A stretch of 64,000 bases of DNA from Mesostigma viride (GCA_009746045.1 RPFO01000225.1:1167090-1231089), one strand, 5' to 3'. Positions 53,701-64,000 are shown, counted from the first letter of the stretch. Program-made: numbers and translations. Notes: generated from the sequence alone by a model not told the origin.

Positions 53701-56700
53701 TGGAGTTTGGTGCTTGGTCACGTTCCAGATCGCATCTATTGCTCTCGGACTGCTCAGTCACATGTAGCCGCCGGGCTACCGCATGAGTGCCAGGGACCCC
53801 ATAGACTGAAAGGGCATGCGCTTGTGGCCGTCGCTGCCATTGCTGGCCAGGGCCACTCGAGAGCACTTTTATTCCATGGGATACTCAGAGCAGGCACGCA
53901 TGAACACCGCGGCTGTTTCCATGTCCTATTGTTTCCGCTTCTACCCTTGCCCCTTGCATTCCCATCCCTTCAGGGACTGTGCCACTGTTTCACCCAACCT
54001 GCCTGCACTGTCCCCTCATGCTTATTCCCGCCATCGTCATCCCCCCCCCCAGCAAGGAGGTGTTCAACACGATGATGGACGCGGGCGCGCTGGAGTTCAA
54101 GATGTCGCGCGCACGCACCAACTGGGAACGGTTCAAGGTGGGGATGATCGTGTGTTTATTCAAACCAGTAGTGCATGGTTTATACAATCTGGTACTAGTG
54201 TTTCTTACTGGTACTAGTGTTTCTTACTGGTACTAGTGTTTCTTACTGGTTATAGAATTTACTTTCTTAACTGCTCAAGTGGAATCGCTTCAAGGTGTGG
54301 GTTGCTTCATGGATTGATTTTCATAATACAAGACGCTTACGGTTTCCCTGCTCAAGTGGCAGTGCTTAAATGTGATGGCAGCCACATGCATAGGTTCACA
54401 CGGTGTGGTATCTTTCCTTGGACAACACAATCAGCATGGCACTGTTCAATGGGAACGCCGTGGTGGTGCGAGAGCGCAGGGCCAAGCGTGCGCTTGTCCA
54501 TTACAGCAGTCAAGGGCACAAGCGGTGGGGGAGCTAGAGGATCCAAACGCAGCATCCTAGGTTTGGTTCCAGGCAGGGGCAGGTCTTGCCCGGCACCCCG
54601 TGGTCGTGCATTTCTGCAACACAACTGCAGCATATTGGCAGAGCCATCTTCAGGGAAGAGAGGGCGGGGATCACGCAGACCTCTTGGGAACGTGGGTGGG
54701 TGGACACCTGGATGGGCGGAGCGGCACAACTTGGGTGTGTGGATACCTGGAGGTGGAGCGTTGGACGGGCACAATGTTGGGTTCAACGTTTGGGGGGCCG
54801 CGCAGTTGACCGTTGCCTCCTGGCGTCTCACTGTTCCGTTCCTGTTTACCCTCTGTGCGGCCCCGCATCCTATTTGCCCCCTGATTTTTTCCCCCTCATT
54901 TCCCCCCACCTTGCAAATGACCCCTCGCGGTGGGGTGGCGTGTGCCAGGCCGTCATCCGCTCGGCCGAGTGGCTGGCCTCCTCATTTGACCACCTGAGCA
55001 CGTGGCAGAACCCGCCGCACACCGTCCTGGTCTCTGCGCTCTACGTCTTCCTCGTCTTCAACGCACACCTGCTGCTGCCGGCCGTATTCCTCATCATCTT
55101 CGCCACCGGGTGCCTGCGGTACGTGCGGGCGCCAGTAGCAGATGAAGGGGGGGAAGGGGTTGTGGGAGGGACGTTGGCTATCAGATCACAGGGGAAACTT
55201 TATTGGGGGGAATATGTCTGTGAAGATGAGTTGGGGAGGGCCGAGGGGGGATACTGATGTTGGATGGAATGGTTGACGAGGGAGCGTGTTGCTGCCCCAC
55301 GTGTCGGGTTCACTGCTTGCACTCATCGGTCACTTGTTCCAGCCCCACAAGGACGCGCTACGGTTATGCGCATGAAATACCTTTTAGCGTGCATGAGGCT
55401 GGGCCCATGTGTGGCACCATGACACCAGTCCATGGGATGTGCCATTCTCCCGCCTGCACTCAGCCCCCCTGGATGCTCCTTACTGAAACTGTCACGTCGC
55501 TGGTATCTGCTGCCAATGATCGGCTCCTTGGTCTCCCGCCGGCGCCCGCCCACCGCGATCCGTCTTGGCCCCGCAGGTACAGCAAGCGGCCGGCCGAGCC
55601 GCCCAAGCCGATGGAGAAGCTCACCTTCCCCATCCCCGAGGAGTTTGACTACGATGAAGACACCGGTGAGTGGGGCGCGGCGTGTGCACGTGCGAGCATG
55701 TGCGAGGGTTGATGGCAGCATACTTAAGTTCCTGGTAGCCAGCACTGGCTTTGCATTCATGAATGCCCCTAATTTACTCAGGGTAGGCAATGCCAGTGCA
55801 AGCCCATCTTCACGGGACAACTCCTTTCATGGCAACGGCCCGTAGGGGCACGCGCTTGCCTTGTATGCCTTGTATCCCCAGTACACAACCCCGGTAAACA
55901 ACCCCAGTAAACAACCCCAGTAAACAACCCCGGTAAACAACCCCAGTAAACAACCCCAGTAAACAACCCCAGTAAACAACCCCAGTAAACAACCCCAGTA
56001 AACAACCCCAGTAAACAACCCCAGTGAACGACCCCATATACAACCCCAGTAAACAACCTTAGTAGATAGGAAACCCGAAACTTTTTGTGGGGGTTAGTCA
56101 CGTAGTTCCTGGACTCCCATCGCGTGTGGCCCGCACTTCCCTAATGAGCGCTCTCCACCCCACCACCGCGCGCGTGCACCGTGCCCTGTCTCCGCGCAGA
56201 CTCGGGCGGTGTGAACCCGGTCAAGCAGATCCGCGCCAAGCTCGATGCCATCAAGAACATCGCCGCCATGATCCAGAACAAGCTAGGTGCGGTCGCCACG
56301 CATGGCGAGCGGCTCACCTCGCTGCTGGCGTGGACCGACCGGCGGTGAGTGGCCGCCTGGATGGGGGGCGCATGGACAAGGGGGGAGGGCTTGCCTTTTT
56401 CGCAAGCGCAGGAAGAAGTTTCGCTTGCTACGTAGTGCTGCAGTATATGTTTGTAGCTGCCACTTGGCCATGCCCCCACTCTGATTGGCGCCCCTTTCTT
56501 TCTTGTGACCTGCACTCCACCGACTGTGTGGGTAGTGCGGCAGCCTAAGGGAGTAGGCCGGACAATAGAGAAACGCATGTTGCCAAGCCAGTCACTTCGA
56601 GTTTGTGTGACAGCGCCCTGCTAGTGCTTTCCTGATGTGGACATGAATGTGGCTCGTGGTAGTATTAGATAGATCAGTTTTAGGTATTCCAGTTAACATG

Positions 56701-57390
56701 AATGTGGCTCGTGGCAGTATTAGATAGATCAGTTTTAAGCATTCCAGTTACTTTTCAGGTAATACATAGAGTAGGTCCGATACCTTTGGCTCAGGCGTGC
56801 AAGTTTTGCATTACCAGGCTCGTGCAAGTGCCAAGGTTTCTGCAAACGATACCATCTTTGCTGGTACCAGCTGGCTGCGCTTGCGTGACGCATGCCACCT
56901 CAATGGGCCTCGTGGGAATATCTGCCTGCCCCTGCTTGGGTATATCTGCTCCCCATGCAAATGGAGTGTAAAACGTTCTTGCACCTGCAAGGAACGGCGG
57001 TCAGATATGCCTGCGGCATGTGCTCATAACTGCTGACAAAATGCTTTGTTATTCTTGTCAGCGAGGTACTGTGTGCCAAACTATCATTATGGCCCAATCC
57101 CCTCTATTGTCTATCAAGTCTTGAGAGCACGGCCTTCACTATAAGTTGACCATTCCTTCTCTATTCCTTGCCCTTGTTGTATTGCACAAAACCCGTGCAG
57201 AGCCTCCACCATATTCCTGGGCGGCTGCTTGATCTTCTCCATCGTCACCTACCTGGTGGACTTCCGCTACATCGCCGCTGCGTTGGGCCTGTTCCTCCTC
57301 CGGCACCCTCGCTTCAGGGACCCGTTGCCCCCGCCGCCAGCGAACTTCATCATGCGGCTGCCACACCTGGCGGACCTGATTGTCCACTAG
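44351..57390 (+). CDS. MCTP: MCTP-like protein: two C2 domains + C-terminal membrane domain, 15 exons
   Basis: Exons: 44351-44398, 44762-44845, 45978-46030, 47549-47624, 48471-48568, 49482-49677, 50691-50744, 51620-51772, 52446-52610, 53490-53614, 54053-54137, 54949-55118, 55577-55665, 56200-56344, 57201-57390. Total 1731 nt, 576 aa; all GT-AG, phases consistent. MCTPs bridge the ER to the plasma membrane; in land plants they sit at plasmodesmata. C2-1 (about 17-150) starts LHVHVISARNLLAKDQDG and keeps the acidic loops DQDGTSDP and DHDQVMNND, so Ca2+/lipid binding is plausible. C2-2 (about 160-305) starts LFLHVIGATGL, but its third loop reads FNNTHARVGTSKDD, with Asn in place of the first Asp pair. 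The C-terminal phosphoribosyltransferase-C-type domain has a hydrophobic stretch at 406-435 and a hairpin at 516-548, separated by GERLTSLLAW; it ends FLLRHPRFRDPLP as in plant MCTPs. Plant members usually have three or four C2 domains, so this is a short form. An in-frame ATG at 44309 is an alternative start. Confidence 0.88.
46055..46370 (+). repeat. 18-nt repeat, about 17 copies, MCTP intron 3
   Basis: Unit ATCGTTCTATTCGCTAGT with GCCAGC and ATGG variants. It starts about 25 nt after the exon 3 donor (46030|GTGAGT). Because 18 is a multiple of three it gives spurious hydrophobic frames on both strands. Confidence 0.95.
46820..46955 (+). repeat. ATT/GTC-type microsatellite, MCTP intron 3
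   Basis: Degenerate (TCATTATTG)n-like triplet-rich tract. Confidence 0.85.
47650..47790 (+). repeat. (GAGCAC)n hexanucleotide array, MCTP intron 4
   Basis: About 20 hexamers with GCAG interruptions starting about 25 nt after the exon 4 donor; purine-rich G tract to about 47845 follows. Confidence 0.95.
49213..49296 (+). repeat. Interstitial telomere-type repeat, MCTP intron 5
   Basis: About eleven units of TTTAGGG, TTTTAGG and GTTTAGG type in 84 nt. TTTAGGG is the plant and many-algae telomere unit; TTTTAGGG is the Chlamydomonas form. It is oriented G-rich on the coding strand. Confidence 0.92.
50910..51241 (+). repeat. Long intronic hairpin: 139-nt arms, 54-nt loop (MCTP intron 7)
   Basis: Left arm 50910-51048 and right arm 51103-51241 are reverse complements with 6 mismatches in 139 positions and no gaps. 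The loop-proximal 78 nt have only one mismatch. Complementarity continues outward past a small indel (AGGGGCAGGTCC on the left, GGACCTGCCCCT on the right). It lies inside the transcribed intron 50745-51619, so the pre-mRNA would fold into a long duplex. It contains no protein. It could be a small-RNA precursor or a foldback element. Confidence 0.92.
52601..53150 (+). repeat. 28-nt donor-containing array, about 19 copies (MCTP exon 9/intron 9)
   Basis: The last 10 nt of exon 9 (CTACCTCTCG) and the donor GTGAGGGCCCTTTGCCCG form the repeat unit. It recurs every 28 nt, sometimes 36 nt owing to an extra CCCTTTGC-type block. Nearly every copy preserves CTCTCG|GTGAGG. Reading through the first donor meets a stop at 52668-52670. 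Confidence 0.95.
54190..54250 (+). repeat. 19-nt repeat x3, MCTP intron 11
   Basis: Three copies of TACTAGTGTTTCTTACTGG about 55 nt after the exon 11 donor. Confidence 0.92.
55878..56062 (+). repeat. 13-nt repeat, about 13 copies, MCTP intron 13
   Basis: Unit AACAACCCCAGTA, with one AACCCCGGTAAAC variant early in the array. Confidence 0.95.
56640..56752 (+). repeat. Direct duplication of about 57 nt, MCTP intron 14
   Basis: GAATGTGGCTCGTGGYAGTA followed by TTAGATAGATCAGTTTTA occurs at about 56644 and again at about 56700. Confidence 0.9.
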
Positions 57391-58024
57391 CACGTGGCGC
57401 CATCATGTCATCCCTCGATTATGCTGGGTTGTGTGTGAGTAGTGCGCCCCATTCTGGTTCTGGCTACCGGACAGAAAGAAGACGTTGCTGTGGACATGCC
57501 TTTTCATTCCACGCTATGGAGCGCCGTGCCCTGGGTTGTGGGTGAACTGGTCAGGCCAGAAGCCTTTAGTTATGCGGGCAAAGCAGCCCTCGATCGTATT
57601 CTTTTCAACTGCTCAGTGTGTCTTGGCTAGAAGCCAGTTAAGTATTCTGAACTTGCTCCGAAGGCATGCCTCGCATCATAAGCATTGCTTTGGTCTTATA
57701 ATTACTGATCCCCCTGAATGAGCTGGTCCCTAGACATCTATGCCTGAGGCCGGCTGATTGAGACTTGCTTGGGCCCATTCTGGTGATAAAAAACGGTTGA
57801 CTGCTCACCACCATAGCCCACATTGTGTACAGCGCTATCAAGCACTTGACAGTGCTCTGTGACTTCCATCTAGGGCATGCATTAATTAATTTTCCATATA
57901 GTGCAATGCTCACACGGGTCATATTGCACCCACAGCTGGGGATGCCGGATCGTTTTGACGGGTCCGATTGTGCACCCTGTGGCATGAGGGACGGGGGTGC
58001 CCTCTGCCCCCTTCCAGGTGCACA
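57391..58024. other. MCTP 3' flank, nothing recognised
   Basis: No conserved frame. It leads into the retroelement 3' end at 58025. Confidence 0.4.
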
Positions 58025-58174
58025 CTGGTGCTCGGTGACTCCCCAACGGGAGCACTTAGTTAATTAATTCATAAGCACGTGACTGCGTCACGTGGGTGCC
58101 AATACAGATTACAGAGTGAAGGAACCTTCACGGAAGCACTTGTTTAATTAATTATTAAGTAAGTATAGCTTGTG
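58025..58174 (+). mobile_element. Retroelement 3' end with TTAA tail, plus adjoining fragment
   Basis: GTGACTCCCCAACGGGAGCA at 58035-58054 then TTAGTTAATTAATTC. Next, GTCACGTGGGTGCCAAT at about 58088 resembles the LINE flank at 33356, and a second TTAATTAATTA tail follows near 58145. Confidence 0.55.
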
Positions 58175-58462
58175 TGTCATTTAAAAATTAAAATGAAATT
58201 ATAACATGACTCCGTTGGGAGAGCATGTAGCGCATATTCCTTGCTCGATGGGTGAAGGTGGGCGAAGCCGCGTAATCGAACTAATTAATTGCTAACTCTA
58301 AGCTATCTAGTCTAGAAAATCCTAACTACACTACTCAGCAAAATGCCCCTTCCGCTTGGGGGGAGGGGGCCTGCCCACAGGGGCTGGCGTGTGAGCCTGG
58401 ACAATCTTCTGCCACCTGTTCTTGTTCTGCATAGCAGTCCAAAGAACAGATAGGGAGTGAAT
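58175..58462 (-). mobile_element. 5'-truncated LINE copy A
   Basis: 3' tail and stem-loop (58209-58220), 3' UTR, then the C-terminal coding end of the RT ORF (minus strand), cut at about 58462 where the tail of copy B begins. Confidence 0.75.
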
Positions 58463-59450
58463 AAAATTAAATTAAAATTAAATTATAACATGCCTCCGTG
58501 GGGAGATCATGTAGCACATATTCCTTGATGGGGGGTGGAGGTGGATCGAGGAAGCCGCGTACTTGAACTAACCTAACACTAAGCTATCTAGTCTATAAGA
58601 TCCTAACTACACTACTCAGCAAAACGCCCCCTCCTCTTGGGGGGAGGTAGCTTGCCCACAGGGGCTGGCGTGTGAGCCTGGACAATCTTCTGCCACCGCT
58701 TCTTGTTCTGCATGGCAGTCCAAAGAAGGGAGAGGGAGTGGATGCGGTGTTCAAACTGAGCTGGGACCACTAGGTCGATCGGCCAGCAACATCTGGGTGT
58801 AGTTCATGGCAGGTTTACCTAGCTTCCTGGAAATGTCCATGGGGCCAGGCCAGGTCAAAATATGCCGCCCTGGTTGGCCAAGCCGCTGGGGGCCGGCCAG
58901 ACCAAGGGAGTGAATGTGGTGTTCAAACTGAGCTGGGACCACTAGGTCGGCCAGCAACATCTGGATGTAGTTCATGGCAGGTTTACCCAGCTTTCTAGGA
59001 ATGTCCTTGGGGCCAGGCCCAGGTCAGGATGTGCCGCCCTGGTTGGCCAAGCCGCTGGGGGCCGGCCAGACCAAGGGCGGTATCTACCTGACTGGTGCGA
59101 GCAAGATGTCCTACAAATGCTATATCCTACGCTGCCTAATCTCATCTGAAATGCGAGGCATACCCTGATACAAAGACTCTAATGACCTATGCTTGGAAAA
59201 CCCTACATTCAGGACCTGTCAGAGCATCCTGTAAACCGTGCCGTCTAGCTTGGCGGCCAGCGTGTCCGTGAGTGTCCATGCCTCGGCGCCATACATAAGC
59301 ACCGTGAGGACGAGGACCTTGAAGAGCATGCGCTTGCGGTGCTCGCCCAGGCCGTTGGAGCGCCTGTAGGTGTTGAGCGAACGAAGCCTAGCCCAGGCCA
59401 GGCCCGGCGGCCGATGCGGAGGCCTTCCAAGGGTTTCATCACGCATACAC
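58463..59450 (-). mobile_element. 5'-truncated LINE copy B with internal duplication
   Basis: Tail (AAATT)n and stem-loop at 58492-58505, then RT C-terminal coding sequence: QFEHHIHSL, LAGPQRLGQPGRHILTWPGP and, further up, RKRMLFKVLVLTVLMYGAEA. The stretch around HILTWPGP is present twice (near 58860 and 59030), so about 165 nt are duplicated. Truncated near 59450 before the RT catalytic core. Confidence 0.78.
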
Positions 59451-59954
59451 ATATAGCCGGTTATAGGAATAGTTGTCTCACTTAATATAATTACACCAAA
59501 TGAACTCAGTTGGGGCTGCAACTTTGCACATGTTCGATCTAAGCACATCCCATGCAGCATGCCCACAAAGTTTTAGGCTGGTTGGATGACAAACTGGTGA
59601 CAAATGCTAGCATAAATACCCCAAGGGCCAGTTGTGGGTGAACCCTGGGTATGCCCCTAAAACTCCTCAGGCTCCGGGCCTCTCCCAAATCGGTGCCTCT
59701 AAATGCTCATGCAGTACGTTCCAATCCTATCTGTGGCCATGTACTGGACCATGGGGCAGCCCTACTGCATCCACTATATGTGCTTTTGCTGTGTTGAAGC
59801 TTTATTGCACCGGCCAGAGTAGTTGCTAGACTCTCCCAGTGAGCAGTTTAACTGAACCTGTGGCCTGCCTTTCAAGGTAACGAGAGAAGGGGTGGGTCCC
59901 ATGCCCCCTTCTTGCTGTGCATCAAACAGGGATATGAAAGTTGCCTACTGCAAA
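59451..59954. other. Intergenic, nothing recognised
   Basis: No conserved frame or clear repeat. It may be the body of the plus-strand retroelement that ends at 60012. Confidence 0.35.
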
Positions 59955-60012
59955 AGTTGGTACCCCATGACTCTCCCAACGGAGGCGCGTGAATGAATGA
60001 ATGAATGAATCC
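59955..60012 (+). mobile_element. Retroelement 3' end with (TGAA)n tail
   Basis: CATGACTCTCCCAACGGAGG followed by CGCG and five TGAA units. Same stem-loop plan as other copies but a different tail sequence. Confidence 0.6.
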
Positions 60013-60629
60013 TGACCCAGGAGCATACCAAAGAAAGCCCATACCTGTCCCATCTGGTGAACCAGTGGCAATAAGATCGATACATTCCATGTCCACTCCT
60101 TTGGCATTCCTTGTGTCTATACATACAAGTTTCAGTAGTTAGCCATGCTTTTGCCCATGCAGAGAGCCACTCCCTGCTGAGAGGCCATGCCCTAGCCATT
60201 GCTTAGCCATGACCATCTTCCACCCCATGCCAGGCATCTTTTGGTGGATAGATCATGGTGGTGCAGGTGCATCTTGTGCACCCAGAGTATAGGTGGCAGT
60301 TTACATTCCACCAGCTACAGGTTGTAGCCCAGAATGTATTAAAAACCATATGCCCCTTCTCAGGGATACGGGTTACATATACTCCCCACGGCGATATGTT
60401 CTTAACTAATTAGAAGTTGGCATTTACCAGCATCACCCCAACACACACCCGTACAGGGTCAATGGCGGACAAGCAACTTGCCGGCTCATGCAGTGCCTAA
60501 GTGTTGCTGGCCACTGGCTGCACGATGATGTCTTCAAACACCCACCCCAAGTGGCGGAGACAAAAGAAGAGGTTCCTTTCCAAGCAGGTTACCTGCTTCT
60601 ACCCGCAGCAAACCGTGTTGTAAGGTTGT
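60013..60629. other. MED21 3' flank
   Basis: No gene recognised. It should include the MED21 3' UTR on the minus strand. Confidence 0.4.
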
Positions 60630-62625
60630 TCATGCCTGCTCCAGCGCACCGCCCTTGTGGACAATCTGGAGGTCCTCCTCCACCACCATGCGGAACAAGG
60701 TACGGACCTGGCTGAGCTTGGCCTCTGCTCCCCCCCGCAAGACAAAGGAGAAGAACACAAGGGCGGAGCACAAAACAGAGCACACCGCGCCCAGTTGCCA
60801 GTATGGCAGCGGCAAGTGGGGCCCCGTGAGGTGTTGCAAAGCCAACGGAAACCATCAAAATGCCGCACGCACTCATTCTCCCATCGCAACCCATGCAAGC
60901 AACCGGTGGCAGACCATGCGCTGTCTCATCGATACACCCGCATACCTGCCAGGCTCGGTATCTAGTCCCATCGCCTCATGCCCGCCCACCTGCCCGCCCG
61001 CCCGCACACACACCAACTTGTCCTCTCTCCTGCTAAGGGGTATCTGGCCCCCACCCCCTGCTATACTACGCTTCTATGGCTACAGTACCACACTGTGTCC
61101 GCCACTCCCCACAAACTACTTCAGATCGCCACCAGACACTCGCGGACGCACATGGCAGCAAGGGGGTACCCTGCGTCCTCCTGCGCCTATCATTAGCCCT
61201 CCACTACGTGCCGCAGGGCACGCCCATGATCACGAGAATGGGACAGGTGGCATCACCACACATGTGCCACACAGCACGCGCGAGCAGCCAAGTCTTGCCA
61301 GGGGTCAGCCCCGAGGGCGCCGGTCATGCCCAGGGAGGAGACACGCGGACTCGCGGAGCTCCGTGCTAGGGGCGGCACCCGCGCGCGCCTTGCTTACGAT
61401 GTCGTTCCTTAGACACCGCGACCATTGGCTAGCGACATGCACCCCGCAGGCAGCACGCGCTGCTGCCTACACACATGCACCCCATGGCAGCGCACGCACC
61501 TGTGAGCGCGAGCTCCTTCGCGAGCGCTTGGCCTGCCTCCTCATTCTCTCGCTGAAATGTGGGCGACGTGCCAGGGGAGGGCACGCAAAAGACGGGACGT
61601 GCAGGTGGCAGGCGTGGGAGGGGAGGGCACGCAATAGCCGGGAAGAGAGGGGAGGCGCCACGGGCACCCACACAGACACGAGCCCCGTGTCACGAGACCG
61701 TGCTCGTGTCAGACAAACATGAATACATATATATTTATGTTTTTTGGAAATTAAACGTTACAAATGCGAGGTCAGCAACACAAGTAAGCACGAACAGGAA
61801 CGATGGCCCTAGCAAGTAAGAACGTCATGCATGTATACAGCCTATACAGACATAGGGCCGCCTTCTTGTGTGCACCGTACAGTGGGTCACCCATCTCCCC
61901 CCAGGCTTGGATAACAAGGAGGCTAAAGATGGGGTCCAGCTAGCCAGAGCAACGGCTCCCGACTCTACCATGCAATTTGCCACATGGGGTGGTCGGTTGA
62001 TGTGGCGACAGGTGGCCGACGAATGCGGGCGGTGGCGGTAGACATCACGAAGCTGAGCAGCAAGGGGAAAGGCAAAATAGGGACGGCAATGGCTTAAAAA
62101 ATATGCCGGGCATCGCAGGAGCGAAAAGGGAAGATGATAAAAGGTTGATGGAAAAAATGTCGAGGGCGCGGGATCAAACCGAAATGACCGTCACTCACCA
62201 GCATACTCTCCACCAGCGCAAGTTGTTCTTCCTCAGACTCTTCGCCGGCCGGGAGTGCATCGATGAGCTCATCAATCTGAACAGCGCAGGAAAAGCCATG
62301 GTACGAAAGAGGCGTCACAACCCGCCAGTCGATCTAAATGCCTCTGAGTGACGATGACGAGAGCACTCTTCGCTAGCACATCGCGGTGGCAACTTACCAC
62401 CAGAGACGCCTGAACCAATGCTGACGCCATTTCTTTTGTTTGTTTCTTCACATCCTCATGCGATAATTTCGGTGGTGCAGGCACTGCACTGTTCTTGGAA
62501 GAGTCAACTACGGGCTCTCCGCCAAGCGAAACGGGAGGCGCGTCCCTTTGAAGGGCCCCAGTGAAGTTGAAAAACAGGGAAGCAACGTAATTCACTTGAT
62601 CCTGGAGCTGGGTAATGATGTCCAT
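60630..62625 (-). CDS. MED21: Mediator complex subunit 21 (MED21), 4 exons
   Basis: Exons 62625-62398, 62276-62199, 61551-61500, 60724-60630; 453 nt, 150 aa, the normal size for MED21. MED21 pairs with MED7 in the middle module of Mediator and forms the flexible hinge that couples activators to RNA polymerase II. Seen in sequence: the conserved start MDIITQLQDQVN, then FFNFTGALQRDAPP, then a Pro/Ser linker with LSHEDVKKQTKEMASALVQA. Exon 2 carries IDELIDALPAGEESEEEQLA, matching the D-x-L-I-x-x-L-P signature. Exons 3 and 4 form the long C-terminal helix (RENEEAGQALAKEL, EAKLSQVRTLFRMVVEEDL). An in-frame ATG five codons upstream (62640) is an alternative start, but MDII is the family's usual beginning. 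Phases 0, 0 and 1 match at the three junctions. Confidence 0.93.
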
Positions 62626-62640
62626 CAGTGCTGACTGCAA

Positions 62641-63310
62641 GCAGGCTGCTTACGACATCATGCCAAAGGCGCCATGGTTGCTACGTTAAGCCTTTAACGA
62701 GACTTTCAGAAAAACACATACAGGCACTCGTGTTCATCCAAGTTTGGAGAAGAACTTCTCTTCACAAAGTCCCGGCAGCCATTTTGTGTGAATTACCTGT
62801 GTGCTAACTGCCCTCGCTTTCCCAGATACCAGACACCTCATATTGCGTCATTCATTTTTGGCAAAACCGGAGGTGTGGAGCACCGGCCAGGCTTTGGCAG
62901 GGGTTTGGCGAATTGACTTGGACAATGGACACCAAACTGCTGTCTTCTTATATGGAGAAGACAAAGGCACCAAATACATACAGTAGACCAACGCGGCATG
63001 CACCGTGACAATTGGCAGCATGAAATGGGCTCGCAGCATGATTGCAATGTCGCTGCTGCAGCCCGGGTTGGCAAATACGGGTACGGGGTATAGTACGCGG
63101 ACCTAAAATACGCGTATTATACGTGGGGGGTGTAAAATACGCGGCGGTAAAATACGCGACAGTTTTTGTGGTCCAATTGTCAGTCACCCAATTAGCACGC
63201 TCCTTGATGATTCTTGTTTACATTCGTGGCGGAATCAGAAACGAGGGTCCAGCTGTAACGGTTGTTCTTGGCCCTGAGATCCTCGACAGCCACCTGCACG
63301 CTCTCCTTCT
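62641..63310. promoter_or_regulatory. MED21 upstream region and hAT-like flank
   Basis: The MED21 promoter should lie at 62.6-62.8 kb. Farther right, 63095-63160 has three copies of AAAATACGCG in about 60 nt, the kind of subterminal motif array found beside hAT transposase genes. Regulatory assignment is by position only. Confidence 0.4.
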
Positions 63311-63904
63311 TCACGAGCAGCTCGCCACCCAACAACTTCCGAGGAGGGTGACGTGCCCTCTTTTGTATTGGATCATGCCGGCCACCATCTGCTTGAAAGA
63401 GGCGCTCTCAGCCGCATTGAAGGCAATGCCGTTCTCGATAAAAAATTCGGCAGCCAGCAGCTGGATACCTTTGATCAGCTGGATACCTTGTTCGTCGACG
63501 GGAACCAGCCATTTGGTGATGCTCAGCTGGCCTTGATGCTTGCTGGGAACCGACGACAAGTCAGCCGGCGCAGCCCCTCCCATCTCCGCCATTGCCCTGT
63601 TCAAATTGTGCACCTTCTTGGCGTCTGACTTCTGCAACTTGTTGTTAGCAATCCTGAGAAACCTGTTCCGGATATTCGGTGGAATTTTGTCGCAGGGTAA
63701 CATCCCTTCCCCTGCGATTCCGGCAAAGTGTGCACGGACTCGGAATACGCTTATTGGCCCCGCCTTGTAGGAGAAGTTCTTGTTGCAAAATGAGCAGAAC
63801 ATCCTCGACACATACTGCGTTGTGTTACTAACAGCATCCGTGACTGCTTCTTTCTTCTCGACAACGAAATCCCATTCAGGCCCTTTCTTGAGGCATGGCT
63901 GCAA
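63311..63904 (-). pseudogene. hAT-type transposase, N-terminal part with BED zinc finger
   Basis: The minus frame has CSFCNKNF (CxxC) followed by RVRAHFAGIAGEGMLPCDKI, the C-x2-C ... H-x-A-G ... C layout of BED fingers in plant hAT transposases. About 90 residues later comes LAAEFFIENGIAFNAAESASF, which matches the hAT segment (A-x-F-F-x-x-x-G-I-P/A-F) that precedes the catalytic region. The frame ends at 63311 without the DDE residues or the C-terminal dimerisation domain, so this copy is truncated or frameshifted. Confidence 0.68.
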
Positions 63905-64000
63905 ATCGAAAATGGCTGCACACTATCGCACAGTCGCACTGGCCTCGTCCTCGCTATATTGCATTACACCGTCAGTAGCACAGCTGGCATTTGCTGTCAT

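Noticed and set aside
60655-61722. 355-codon plus-strand frame
   Set aside because: Antisense to MED21 exons 3 and 4, low-complexity and without family resemblance; MED21 exons on the other strand are conserved and phase-matched.

Overview
This window looks like nuclear DNA of a flagellated green alga, from the chlorophyte or early streptophyte side of the green lineage. I cannot name the genus. The evidence is: dense, GC-rich, intron-rich genes whose introns are all GT-AG; plant-type forms of PRP28, MCTP and MED21; plant/algal telomere-type TTTAGGG and TTTTAGG units inside an intron; and a ciliary CSPP1-like gene, which points to a cell that builds flagella. All five gene models below were assembled by hand from splice sites and reading phase. 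Every exon junction is phase-consistent and every total is a multiple of three.

Layout. (1) 140-361: scrap of a retroelement ORF. (2) 1129-9146, minus: CSPP1-like centrosome/cilium coiled-coil protein, 8 exons, 1186 aa. (3) 10372-29238, plus, divergent from it: complete PRP28 (DDX23/RH21-type) spliceosomal DEAD-box helicase, 23 exons, 953 aa. Its introns carry an unusually rich set of minisatellites. (4) 28.7-40.3 kb: a transposon island. It holds a nearly full-length LINE (APE-type endonuclease plus reverse transcriptase, minus strand), a MITE-like AT-rich element, two tRNA-derived SINE-like copies, L1-type ORF1p fragments and many 5'-truncated retroelement 3' ends. (5) 40374-43213, minus: hypothetical 3-exon protein of 341 aa with an internal 47-aa duplication. 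(6) 44351-57390, plus, divergent from it: compact MCTP (two C2 domains plus the C-terminal membrane domain), 15 exons, 576 aa. Its introns contain a telomere-repeat tract and a 139-bp perfect-length hairpin. (7) 57.4-60.6 kb: more retroelement debris. (8) 60630-62625, minus: complete MED21 Mediator subunit, 4 exons, 150 aa. (9) 63311-63904, minus: broken hAT-type transposase with a BED zinc finger.

The genes do not form a pathway. They are housekeeping or cell-structure functions (splicing, transcription, membrane contact, cilium) separated by mobile elements. Two gene pairs are head to head and probably share intergenic promoter regions (9147-10371 and 43214-44350).

The most distinctive feature is in the introns. 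Many carry tandem arrays that begin at or just after the 5' splice site. In three cases (PRP28 introns 4 and 14, MCTP intron 9) the repeat unit contains the splice donor itself, so one intron has 5 to about 19 consecutive copies of a usable-looking donor. A second theme is a short stem-loop (CTCC, CAAC-like loop, GGAG) followed by a simple AT-rich tail. It marks the 3' ends of at least eleven retroelement fragments of more than one type.
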